A DNA stretch of 64,000 nt, from the NCBI GenBank assembly GCA_026413225.1, contig CM048553.1, positions 19,034,501 to 19,098,500 of the forward strand, in the 5' to 3' direction. Below are positions 36,556-48,650 of the stretch, piece by piece. How positions within the stretch are numbered: position 1 is the first letter of the stretch; every line of letters starts with the position of its first letter. The position numbers and the translations under genes were made by a program. Under the pieces are notes generated by a model. It ran no database searches and was not told the origin of the DNA. It saw only the letters and a program-made list of their open reading frames with translations. The DNA comes from Otis tarda. Lineage: Eukaryota; Chordata; Aves; Otidiformes; Otididae.

Positions 36556-39280
36556 GTAGGATAAGTACCTTCTTAAACAAAGTGATTTCATCAAAGCTTT
36601 TTTCTTTTTTTTTTATTTTGCACACAATTGATCACTATCACACACAAGAGTAATTGAATGATAGCTTTGTTAGTGCATCTGATCTGCCAGAAATGGTCTC
36701 CCCATGGATTCACTCTCCACCAAATTATTTTGATTCTCAAGTCAATATTTTTGTTATTCCAGTCTCCCATGTGCCAGTGTGGTACGACGGGAAAGATACT
36801 GCAATTTCTGTAACATCACTGAAGTTACCATTTTCAGCATGGCCAAAGTGTTTATTTCAGAAGTTTCTCTTCCCTCACCTTTTATTTGTATTCAAGAAGG
36901 TTCTACTGCCACTATTAGCACACTGTGATACATACACTCTAAAGAGTCTAACAGGAGAACTCAATTTTTTAACTAGAACTGTAATTTATTAATTAAATAA
37001 CTAAATATTCTGTTACTTTACTTTTCCAGACTGTCCTTATTCCTGTTTCCTCCTTCAACTATCCCATACAGGCATCCCACACAGTACATATTAAAAACAC
37101 ATAGTTCCTTTTGGAGACAAGAGCGCAGGGTAATAATGAAAATGCTGCAAGTATAGCTAGTAGCTATATAGATTTGGAATCAAGAAATAAATTGAGTCAA
37201 AAATTACAACCATCCTGAGAAAAATAACTAGGAAAAACAACAGTACCAGTAAGCAGAAAATCCTCAGACTCTTTCTGACTGGTACTATCACCACCGTCAC
37301 TGCCCAGGTTATCAACAGCAGCGGAATGCCAAATGTTCCTATTGCCAGAAACCCCCTCTCACCTCTCCTACTGCACTCCAGCCCTGGAGGGCTCTGGGGG
37401 GAAGCTTTTTGACTGGCTACAGAGCAATTAAAATCCCAAACTAAAAATCATAGGCCCCATATACACCACTGAACAATGGATATCATAAGAGCACAAATGG
37501 GGAGGAAGCAATTGCCTTAGCTAAAAGGCAAGTCAATGGCCATGGAAACCAGTGACCTGGCCAGGTCACCAGGACATTTCACGGCTCAAAGGTCGATCCC
37601 GTGGTTGAGCTGTCCCCTGTCTCAGTGAGGCCAGGATTTCACTTCATCACGACTCGTGCTTATCTGCTAATAATCTCTCTCTTTTGCTTTCGAAAATAAA
37701 TGAGACATGCTGAGAAAAGTAGCATAACGAAGTGATGACTGTGTATCTTTTCCAGCATCAGCATTTTATTAGAGGGGTTTGTTTGCCAGCTTATTTTTAC
37801 AGGAGCTCAAGAGGCCCGACTGCATATTTGAGAGCCTGTGCTCTGCTCCAGTTTTTGATGACAAAATGCCAAAGTTGAACACGCAGTGCCAAACATTCCA
37901 GAAACCTCCTGCACAATAGCCGCTTTAAATGATATCTTACTTTTCCTGCTCCGCAAGGCATACAGAGTAGCAAAAATGTTCTTGTCTCTTTTTTTCTAAA
38001 CACATAAGACACAGTAATGGTACACTTCAACATGGGAAAGCAAACAAGCAGACTAGCCCAGCTCTTCCATTCCATGTTTTGCAAAGTTAAGATATGTAAC
38101 AATTCACATGTCTTACCTTTCAAATAGATTAGTGCATACTACGTACAGAGACATGCCACAAATCAACTCCCTAATCCTAATATACAGGGATTTGTTTCCT
38201 ATGGTGTATAGTGGCTTATTTGTAAAACATTGAATTGTGTTTCCCCCAAATAAGCTGCTTAAAATAGCCAGAAAAATCACTGTAAAACTAGTATGTCAAA
38301 TAGGAATGGAGAAATGGCAAACTCCCCCCTCTTTTGAATGAAGACAAAATACAACAAAAATATTGAAATATAAGATATTTGTACTGCACTGTTAGGAACG
38401 GTCCCCAGCTGGGGATTAGGTCTCACAGTGCAAGATGCTGTACACAGACACCGCAAAGCTTGAGGAAGTCAACAAAATCCACTTGAAAGCAACAAAAAAT
38501 GAAATGTGTGCTCAAAGACAAAACACGAATATACAGAAAGGTTGCAAGAACAAAAAAAACCCACATACCATTAAGGTCAGGTCAGTAAGGTAGCTATTAG
38601 CGTACCAGCTGCCCAGTCACTCGTGAGTATTGTACAGGCGACATGACAGACGTGAGTTATACAGAACAGTCTGAAAGAGGGTGTGTAACCAACTTTGAGG
38701 AGATCCTAATAAAAATGGGAAGAAGCATGTAGGAGTTTGAAACATTGATGTAGCCTAGGGACTTTCAGCACATCTCTCCCGTAACTGTCAGTGCAAATGT
38801 CTGAATGAAGCACTATGATTCACAGCAGAACAATGTAAATACTTCTGAATGTAAAACGCAGTTGACCAAAACTGGGTAAATGAAAGCAATTATGGAACAA
38901 TCCCACAGCACTGTGCCCCACAAAACCTTCATGCACTAAGAAACTCCTTTAAGACCAACAAATTGGCTGGATGTCTTTCTAATGACTGTGTTATATAACA
39001 TCAGCCACCTAAAAGAAGTTTCAACAAGCTACTTTATTCCTCCAAACCAATATATTAACATTTTTTAAGTTATCAGAAATGCTACCAAATCAGAATGCAG
39101 ATTTTGTGTTTAAGTGCAACTGGGGAAAAATGGATGCAAGTGGAGTCATTGGTTAGGAATTGTAAACTGCTGGGAAACCAAGGAAGTAGTCTACTTGGAC
39201 AGTGGGATATCCATGTGATAAAATAAACAAAAAGGTCTTAGTTCATGTAATAGTCTTCACTTAAATGCTGTCTTTTCCTT
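36556..39280. other. Unassigned non-coding stretch
   Basis: No gene or repeat was recognised. Open frames reach 112 codons (36654-36992, plus strand) and 108 codons (37797-38123, minus strand), without domain resemblance. Confidence 0.5.
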
Positions 39281-39335
39281 AAAAGAAAAAAAAAGAAAGA
39301 AAGAAAGAATAAAAAGCAAGCAAAGAAAAAGAATA
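39281..39335 (+). repeat. (GAAA)n-like microsatellite
   Basis: An imperfect GAAA repeat runs through A-rich interruptions and ends in GCAAGCAAAG-type units. Confidence 0.85.
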
Positions 39336-40914
39336 ATTCTTACTGTATTTGATATTCCTTATATCAGAAATGAGAATACTTATACCCGTCTTATCCCTCT
39401 TGCTCACAAATTTGCATTTCTTTCATCAGCACATACTAGAAATTTACTTTCTTCTCAGTTTTTATCTAGACAAGACAAAAGTCGTTTTTCTGCAAAACCT
39501 CCAGCTTATCCACTTCATTGTTTGAAAGATGCTCCACCTTTCAGATTCCTAAACTGAAAACTAACAAACCCCATCTAGCATGACTGCCTGAAGGTTTGAC
39601 AAGGTGTCAGTACCTGACACGCTCACATACACACCTTCAAAGAATACTTACAATCACAGGGCTAGAGGAAGGTACATTCTGATTGACACATGTAACAAAC
39701 AATACACAAAGGGACATAAGCAAATACAGGAATGCACATGAGCTGCATTTACACTGTGTTCCAAAGACCTATAAAGACCAGTTTCTCAAGGCAGGTACAC
39801 AATATGGAGAACACAATGCAATCAATTTTACTTTATTCATTTTTGTTTTATGGGACAGTCTGACATGTTCAGTTACTCCATTTCAGTATGGAACTCAAAG
39901 CAGACACAAGGTACCAAGCAGTACAGTACAAAGAGCTCACTACTGCTGTATGATTGAGTTAGGAACTCTTAAAGCAGACTAGATTATTATTAATCACTCA
40001 ACAGAAAAAAAAAAATCTGCCTAAATGGTGAGCTATTCTAAGCAAATAAGTTATACATATCTTTTCATCAAACAGATTTAAACTATTTTACAATAAGCTT
40101 TTTTTTTTCCTTCTGTCTCTCCCCAAGAGGAACAGACTACGCTGATTATATCCAAGATTTGTTATTCAAGTTCTAATTCATTGATGACAACACAGAAAAT
40201 TCTTCCTAAATTACGGCCAAGAAAAACAGCCTTGCCCACATAACAATGCAAGGCGTTACTTCACATGTCTGGAAGAATCCCAGAGCTTCTACTTCTGTAG
40301 TTCTTTGAGATCCTTTATGGTAGCATATCCAGCTATGCACTATCTGGTCTACTTTTATAAAGCTTTTGTAAAGCTTTCCAAAGTTTTTTGAACTCTCTTT
40401 TTTGTCAATTCTTAAGTGCCTTTGATCTTGATGCTGAAACAATTACTAAAATCTGCTTTCCAATTAGCTTTAGAATCCAGATGTGTTACTTTGCTAGGCT
40501 TAAAAGTGGCACAAAATTCTTAGGAATTTGTCTTTTTTTCTCTGAAAAAAAAATTCAAACAATCTCTTATCAGAGATTAAGAAGTTTCTTATTTTCAATT
40601 AGGTACTTCTTGCTTGCTGTAAAGGCTGCTGGGCATACTGAGATGCTTAATGTAAGTCCTGTCATACATAAAAGCTTTATACATGGCATTCACAAGCATC
40701 TGAGAGCACCCATTTTAAAAGTAGACAGGAACAAAGTTACATAGATATTTAAATAGGTTATGTCACCTTATCCATGTTGTTAAATAAGTTTAAACGAAAA
40801 CCCACCATATCCAGTTCTGGAAAGCTCATATGTTAATTTATACACTGTGAGTAGTTTTTCAGTATGCTGACTCTACAAAGCAGTAGCGTAACACTGCTTT
40901 CTAATGTAACACTA
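39336..40914. other. Unassigned non-coding stretch
   Basis: No gene was recognised. The longest frame is 118 codons (40388-40744, plus strand), AT-rich and without family resemblance. Confidence 0.5.
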
Positions 40915-40937
40915 CACTGTAAGTGTACACTACAGTG
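40915..40937. repeat. Near-perfect palindrome
   Basis: CACTGTAAGTGTACACTACAGTG is symmetric around AGTGTACACT apart from one extra A. Confidence 0.75.
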
Positions 40938-42841
40938 CAACACCGCAAAGGCTCTTGTTGGTTTGCTCCACAGTTTCACTGGACACAAACATAGTTTCAT
41001 GCTTGAAATTCAACAAAGAGGTTGCAAGAGTCTTCAAACAGATGTCTCCATGCTTGTGCTACTGATCCTGAAAGCACAGCCCTACCACAAAGGTCCTTAC
41101 GCATCTGGCTGTTTTCAGTGAAAACTCACTGACTGAAGCATAAAACATTACAGGGTTTCGCATGAAAACAAGATTAATGCAGCAGTCACAGTCAACAGTG
41201 ATTTACAAACTCCCTCTACAGCTGTTATCTTAAAAAATTCAAGTATATGGTCTATTAGCAATTAATTGTATCCACATCAGCTTCTGTCTATGGTCAGTCT
41301 ACTCCAAGTATGGCATGAAGGAAATCAGGCCATAAGCAGGGATACACTTTAAAATAACCTTACCTCAGGGACGTAAGTGGGTGCTAAATAGTGTATTTCA
41401 CTTCCAGGTTTATCAGCTTCTACAGAAGAAATGCTGCAGTTCATTGTCAAATGAATTCCTGCCTTACAGGTAATGTCTATATTGGTCACAAAATGCCCAA
41501 GTCCAACATTTTTTTACATTGTTTGATTCATTGCAAATAAGGTAACTTTACTGGAGATAACCAATACAGAACTGACTGCTAGCACCAGCAGCCGAATCCA
41601 ATGAGGAGCTGAAGATGGAATTAAACAACCCTCAGATATTACAAGAGCCACAGCCACGCACAGCTTCCAGGAAGGCAACTGGTGGGCCAGGTTCAACTGG
41701 ATCACCTTTCTTTCACAAACAATAACACTGTTTTACTCTTCCCAGAAATCTGACATGAGTAAACTTGAATGGTTTTCCTTCCAAGGCAAACAAGGGACGC
41801 GACTCTTCTCTAACACACATTAGTATAAAATGTTCTTGATAATAACCATATGGCTATAACCCACCTCATTATTACCAGGGCTTTGTCATTTCAAGACTTC
41901 TCATTTCCTTAGAATATCAAAGTAGATAAAATACAAAAGGTCCATTTGTGTAGCAGAGCAGTGGTTAAATGTTCACTACGGAAGGCAGAAGTAATCCCTC
42001 TTTTGCTGTGGTCTGCACGTCACTGCGGTAATTGGCTAAAAGACCCCCGGCTACTCTTCCTGTGGAAAAGAAACTATTCCTCTCGTATCTGCAGGGCAGA
42101 AAAGGTTGATGTGGAGAATAGTGCTAATTTCTCTTCGGGTTTGGGTTTTTTTTTTGGTGCCCAAAATAAGATGAGTATTAAAAAATGAACAGGAAGGAAG
42201 ATTTTAGAGGCAGGAGCTTGTATCTAGAGGAGGCACCGTATAAGCGCTAAATGACTCTTTCCATCACTGCTTGCAGGCAGCATGGAACAATGCTTGAGAA
42301 CAATTGTGTGTAGGACCCTTCTCCTGACACACACAGACTGGAAGTGTGGGGTGGGGTAAGCAAACCAGGCTACAGATGAATCCTACCCACTGAGCAGTAA
42401 AGAAAGACTCCCTTATAGAAAAGAAAATAAATAATAAGGTTATAAACATTATAACTTAATTCCCCTTTTCATCACTAACATACCACTACAATCTAATTTC
42501 TGATTACTCCCAGCAGATCCTTTTTTCCTACCCTAATTTCAGGCACACTAGAACCATAAGCTTGGTTTACAAGATCAAAGAAGAACTATGAATATTCTCC
42601 TCACTCTTTCAATCTGCTCCTGCTTGCCACTGCACTGCCCTCATTATTGTGATATATCAGAATAAACATATTTATGCTCTGAACTAGCAGACAAAAGGTG
42701 CTCATAGATCAGTCCCCAGTACATTTGCTGTCCATGAAACCTGTATGCAACCTTCTAAGGAACATTTCACTTCTCACCTCTACTGAAAATGAAGGTATTT
42801 GTTATTCAGAAGTCAGCTCAATGTCTCCCTGTCTCTCCTTA
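40938..42841. other. Unassigned non-coding stretch
   Basis: No gene or known repeat was recognised, and open frames are short. Confidence 0.5.
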
Positions 42842-42874
42842 AACACACATATGCTTAACACACATATGCTTAAC
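42842..42874 (+). repeat. 15-bp tandem duplication
   Basis: AACACACATATGCTT is repeated exactly twice, with three bases of a third copy. Confidence 0.92.
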
Positions 42875-45016
42875 TTCAAAAACCTGCCTTATATCAGTAG
42901 GACTATAATACTGGTGCATTTTAAGACAAACAGGAGCCTGCGAAATGAAATCTTTAGGTAAGACCAGGAAAACATGTAGAATGAATGAAAAAGTCTTCAT
43001 ATAAAGGAGTTGCTAAACCCTTCAAAACAATAACAGGGAGTAGCCAGCACATTAGTAGCCAGTCTTGTGCCTCTTGCACATCTGCAAATACATTTGAAGG
43101 CAATGAGAATATGGGTACACAGGGAATAAAAGAAGGTAAAGACAGAATATACACCTTACCTCTTTCCCAGTTAATAAGCTACAGTTTTCCCAGCTTTAAG
43201 CTACAGCTAAACCAACACAATACTAGATATTCCACATCAATCCAATGGCAATAATTGAGCACAAAAGCTGTTAAAATTATATATTTGGAGAACTTATGCA
43301 AGTTTCCACATTGTTTTATATCTCCAAGGACATTAAATGAATTACCATTTATGTATGCTAATGTAATATGTAATAATAGAAATTCATTTTCTTCAAGAAA
43401 TAAGTCTCATAAGCTTATTGCTGTATACTCATAATTATTACTTATGAACTATTTCCTCTTCACTTGCTTCCATCAACTAGTGTAAATTAAACTCACATGC
43501 CTTTTGCAAAGCACAAAAAAAGTCATTGTTATTGATTTGCCACCACTAGACACCTCTTAAGTGTAAGTAATCAGACACTTTGGCAAAGATCATAATGTTG
43601 CCACCAATCAATGCAAGGAGTTGAAGTCACATGAAACAAAACTGTTGGTGAGAGGGGAAAAAGAGTTCTGCAAAGCACACAACTCTGAAGCTTGTTTTGC
43701 CTTTTGTTCATGTCCTTTGTCCCCTAACCTCTCCTCACCTACACACCACGCTCCCTCCACCATCCCCGCTGAGGAAAGAAAGACCCTTGCCATGGTTAGA
43801 CTGGGGTAACGCACGTGCCGCCTGCAGTCCGCTGCTTGCGGCGCTGCCTCGCTTCCAAGGTGGGCTTGGGGCAGCGCAGGGAGCTCACTTGGGGTTGCCT
43901 CCTCTGCCAAGTGACCTTTAGGATAGCTATTCTCCTTCCAAACGTTAATAAAATTGTTCAAGACGGTTTTGCAGACAAAAAGACACATATTTAATTGTAT
44001 AAGCTTGCTCCTCTTAGGAAATGAGTCTCAAAGCCAAATAAGCCAGCGCACCCGACGAGGCTGCGTACTGCAGACAGGCCAGCAAGAAACAGAGGAGTGG
44101 CTTTGGGAGGCAGATGAGAAAAGCAGGCAAGTGATGCCGACAGAGAAATCCAGCTATTTTAGTATCGTTCCAGGAGCTGATCACATCATCACTGGCTGTG
44201 GGGGAAACAAGAAATCCCAAACAACTGTCTTTGCTAGTAAATTAAGACTAAGCACATTACCAAGGAAATCCTGAATCTACTGAAGTCAAGAGGCACTATG
44301 ACATTAATGTCAATGCACTTACAATTTCACCCTCATCTGCACTAGGATCCCAGTATGTGATTTATTATTACAGCCTGGATTACAGGGTTTTATTTGGTGT
44401 ATTGGCTTTCATTTAATTTTTAAAGTCTGATTTAAATATAGCAAATAAATTGTGACTCTGTATTAAATTTCCATGAATTTTAGTTCATGATGTAGCATTT
44501 TGGCACAGGACCCCGGGCTTAACTCTGTCTCTAATTAGGTATGCAGCACTCTAATTTACTTAAATGGGATCTACTCAAGTGTCTCTGGAGGGACAAGTTA
44601 AACAAATGGTTATACTTGTATCTGAATAAATATTTTTGCTATTAGTAAAAGAGCTTCAGCAGTGACTCCTTGGGAAGAGCAAAGATGAAGGATTATGCCT
44701 TGAACTAATCTCAGGCTAAAGACACATATTTATGGCTCAGCTGATCTAAGAGCCCAGTGCAGCTGGAAGCAGGGGGACTCCTCCTCCGTTCTCCTGCCCC
44801 CATCCCAACCACACATCCCCATCTCCTTCCCTATGGGTAAGGTGAAACAATTTGCCTTCTCCTCTCATTCCACAACACCAAGGTTAATTTTCTCCTGTTT
44901 CTGTGAGCCTTTAACCAGCGTGTGGGAAAAGAGAAAAAGCATAGTGGGTTGTTAGATCAGTATAGCCACAATGTGCAATTTTACCCTAAGTTAGCCTTGC
45001 TGCAGTAAAAATTAAT
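42875..45016. other. Unassigned non-coding stretch
   Basis: No gene was recognised. A GC-rich patch lies at 43790-43900. Bases 44340-44720 are AT-rich, non-repetitive and contain several ATTA-type words. Confidence 0.5.
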
Positions 45017-45100
45017 GGAAACAGCTGATTTATACTTATTGGATAAACGGCTTGCCCAAGGTCACAAAAGAGGAATCCAGTGGTCCTAGACACCCTCATC
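45017..45100 (-). mobile_element. MIR/CORE-SINE-like fragment
   Basis: On the minus strand the segment TTTTGTGACCTTGGGCAAGC is followed by CGTTTATCCAATAAGTATAA and then CAGCTGTTTCC. It matches the MIR core 'tgtgaccttgggcaagtcacttaacctctctgtgcctcagtttcc'. Only this central part is readable. Confidence 0.7.
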
Positions 45101-47039
45101 TCTCAGCTGGCATTTACATGCTCCAGTGAAGCCTGTGCCTTTCTCCTTTCAACTGATACATTTTCATAGCCATTTGCCTTTAAGAAAGTAAAATCCAGAG
45201 AGCTCTCATTTCCTTTACTAGATGCCATTACCACCAGCATTCACAGTATTCCTCGTATCAAGTACAGACAGAGCCACCAGGAGCCGTCTCTTGGCTCTTC
45301 CAGCTACAGCCTCTGGCTTGCCCTGAACCCCCATGTTCGCTTCTACCCTGGCCTCCGTGGGGACCTCCGCTCCTCATCGCAGGGACCCCCATGTCTGCAC
45401 CCTATCCGGGGGCTGCAGGGCACCCCGTAGACCAAGGCACATGCGCAAGGGTGACAGATGCAAACAATAAAGCCAAAAGGAATCCAGTATCTCATGCTTC
45501 GCAGCAGAAGTTAATGGCTTATAAAAGAATATAATGATATGGTACAGGCACATAAAGTTGATGGAAAATTCACCTAAAACCACCTGTAAAACTATGTTTT
45601 GATAGTGATTTTCCCTATCAACATTATCTGCACAGATATATGGGCTGAAACATTTCCAACAGCAAACACAAATGCTGAGGGAAAACACTGTGTCTAAGCT
45701 TTTATGTCAAATCCAGTCTATAATTAAGTTTGCTTAGTTTTGACAGCTGAATTAAAAGATTCTGTAAATTCCCGAGATTGCGTTTCAGATCAGGACTGAT
45801 CAAAAGCACGAGCAGTACTCACAGAGGTGTGTGAACTCCTGTCTTGCTCAGGCGGCCGAGCCCCGCGCTGACACCAATGCTTTGGCGGTGGCACTGGCTG
45901 GTGGTACTACGCAGCCCCATGAAATTCGCTTCACAAGCAGACAGGGTTTTGAGGGAGAAAGTTTCCCAAGGCAGCCTCTAGAAAACTATGATGGCTTTTC
46001 CATCATCCAGCCATATCCCCTCCATAATCCAGTTGCGTATTTACTAAGGAGGATGGCACCAGGACGGCTCAGCTGTAATGGCCATGAGAGCACGCAGGCA
46101 TAACGACTTTTGCTGGATTATCACGTCCATTCCTTGCAGGCAATCAAGCATAGGAGATGACTGATTTTTGGAAGCAACCTCTTTGCTCGCACTGCTCCAG
46201 AATGGTGTTCCAGCTATCTCGGCAGCAAGAGTCTCTTGCCTAAATTCACACAAGCCAATGCATACCAGCTGGCTTTACGCCAGCACTCTTTTTTATTTTA
46301 ACTAGGCCCTTTGTGCCCCTCTTTTTCATCCACCTAACAAATTTACAGAGAACAATCAAACACCTCCAATATCAAAGCTCTCCGGGAAGGGATACCATTT
46401 TTTCAAGATGTGCTGCTTGCTATCCCTCAGCCCACAGGTTCCCAAGATGGCCTCCATGACCTTCTCTCTTTGGGGCGATCTCTCCTAAAACAGACAGCTG
46501 TAAATTAGGAAATGTGACCTATGGCCCACGAGGGACATAAGTCCTCTGCCAGCAGCAGGATGTCGGCAGGGCCCCGGCCTGCACCTGGACTGAAAGCAGC
46601 ACGGCTCCTCATGCTGGCTGCTAAGCAGAAAGGATCATGTTGATGTTTTCCTAGATAGATGTTTGCTTAGTTTCTGTTCCTAACTCATAGATATTTATTA
46701 TAGGTGAAGGATCTTTCCTGAATTGTCACCTTTGAGAATAAGATAAAATTCCTTCCTTTCTCTTTTTCTCATGTCATGGGCTACCATAGTGGGACACATC
46801 CTTCCAGACACTTTTTCCCTAGCCTTCAAGTCTACCACTGCCACAAAATACTCCATTACTCACTTGTAGCTACTCAGGAAAGCTCTGGACCACACCACCA
46901 TTCAGTCTGAATTTAAACGTTTTTATTCTGTTTCCACAGATCAATAAAATTATGTGCATGGTTCAAAGCCAACATTGGTCTTCCCACGAGACTAAAGAGC
47001 TCTGGACCAGCATTATATTAAATTTCAGTGTGAAAAGTA
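45101..47039. other. Unassigned non-coding stretch with GC-rich patches
   Basis: No gene was recognised. GC-rich patches at 45290-45440 and 46540-46610 keep several short frames open. Confidence 0.5.
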
Positions 47040-47500
47040 TTTTCTGTTTTAAACAGTTTCAGCATTTGATTAAAGGCTGATTAGACATTAACATAAAAGT
47101 TGTTGACATTTTTAAAAATGCCATTGTAATTGTGTCACTTCACATTCTAAGTTAATACAGTTATCTAAACAAGCAAACTGTAGCATAAAACTGTTAGCTG
47201 CTACTACTAACCAGGAGCTGTAATCTGACTTATTAATCAATTACCTAGATAAAGGTAAAATAGTCTCAAGTTTCAATTATATATAAAGAAAGTTTCATTT
47301 CAAAAAATCAATTTATATGCAAGTCGAAGTTGCACTGCAGGCACGAAAAAGTATAATATTTTGGATAATTGGTTTTAAGAAAAAAATACAAATTACAAAA
47401 ATATCTCCAAAAGAAAGTGTCTTTAATTGCATATAAAGTAGTTTATGATTTTTTCCTGTAATTAAAGCCATGATTTGCTGGGACTAAGCCTTTTTGCAGA
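47040..47500. other. AT-rich single-copy segment dense in TAAT/ATTA words
   Basis: The segment shows many TAAT/ATTA cores (for example TTATTAATCAATTACC and CTTTAATTGCATA) in otherwise non-repetitive sequence. Homeodomain proteins bind such cores, and conserved vertebrate enhancers often look like this, but AT-rich DNA also produces them by chance. Regulatory function is only a guess. Confidence 0.15.
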
Positions 47501-48633
47501 TGAGTAAGGTATTTTTGATTCACACAATCCTCACAAAACCAGAAAAGCAGAGTAGCTGCTGTATTTAAACGTACGATCATAGGCTTGGCTTTTCCTATAT
47601 TATTTAAGTACAACCCAAATGTAATTACAAGCCTTTGTGTAAGACCTGAAGGGGCCGTGACAAGGCTGACCAGGCAAGGTCAGGACTCTTCCTTGCCCTG
47701 GACTGGCCCTGCTCAGACAGAAACCCCAGGTTTACTTTGGGTCTTGCTCCCAGACTGTGTGGTCCCTCTGGTGAGATGGACACAGCAGCAGGAGATGGAG
47801 AGGACTCTCCATGCCCCTGGAGGTGATGGTCCCACAGAGTCAGCTCTGCTCCAGTCGTCATGCTCCCCTGGGTTGTGGAGCAGGCTCAGCTCCTGCCTTT
47901 GCTGCCGCTCCCTCAGAGTCCTTAGGCAAGTCCACAAACTGCCTGGTCTTTGTCTCTGCATTTTTTAAGAGTGGATTACAGGTGACTCATCTTCCTCCTG
48001 GGATTCTTTCAAGCTGAGTTAGCTTCTTAAATTTGGCTAAAGAGGACACTCTGGGGAGATCTGAATGAAACGGCCTGGGGGAAATAGGTGAGATGTATTT
48101 CTAGCTAGTGCGGAGCAGCCTAAGACACAGTGGGCTAGCTTCTCAGTGGCCATCAGATGCCAACGTGTTTGAGGATTTGCCTAGTTCGAAGGCAGAACCC
48201 TCTCCTTCGTTCTACCTGCTTACAAGATCACTGGTAAGTGACGGCTTATTTTTATTCTGTTAACACAGATTTACTTGTTAGACTTAAGCTAAGGTCTTAA
48301 AATTCAAGTTGCACTTCAATTTCTGAAGAACACTGTGAATAAGAACCACCTAACACTGTCAGTGTTCTGGTATTCCTCTTCATTTCCACATGCTCCATGA
48401 GACGCACATTCAAGCCAATCCTGTGATCTTTTAGCAAACAAGAACCCCAAAAGAGGAGGTTGCAACCTTGTGTTCTCTGTCTAGCATCCTCGCAAACCTC
48501 ACATCACCATCTCAGACACATAGTAGACTCAACGGCTATGCAGATCAGCTATATCAAACATGGCTACAAAAGAGCAGATGATCTTCAAATCTAAACACCA
48601 GGGCCAGGACAGCACATCTTGAATACTACCTGT
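47501..48633. other. Unassigned stretch with a GC-rich patch
   Basis: The patch at 47640-47990 has overlapping open frames on both strands, the longest 127 codons. None resembles a known domain. A good donor-like CTG then GTAAGTG lies at 48234, without a clear upstream acceptor. Confidence 0.4.
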
Positions 48634-48650
48634 GAGAGAGAGAGAGAGAG
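48634..48650 (+). repeat. (GA)n microsatellite
   Basis: A 17-base uninterrupted GA repeat is followed by TGAG. Confidence 0.92.
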
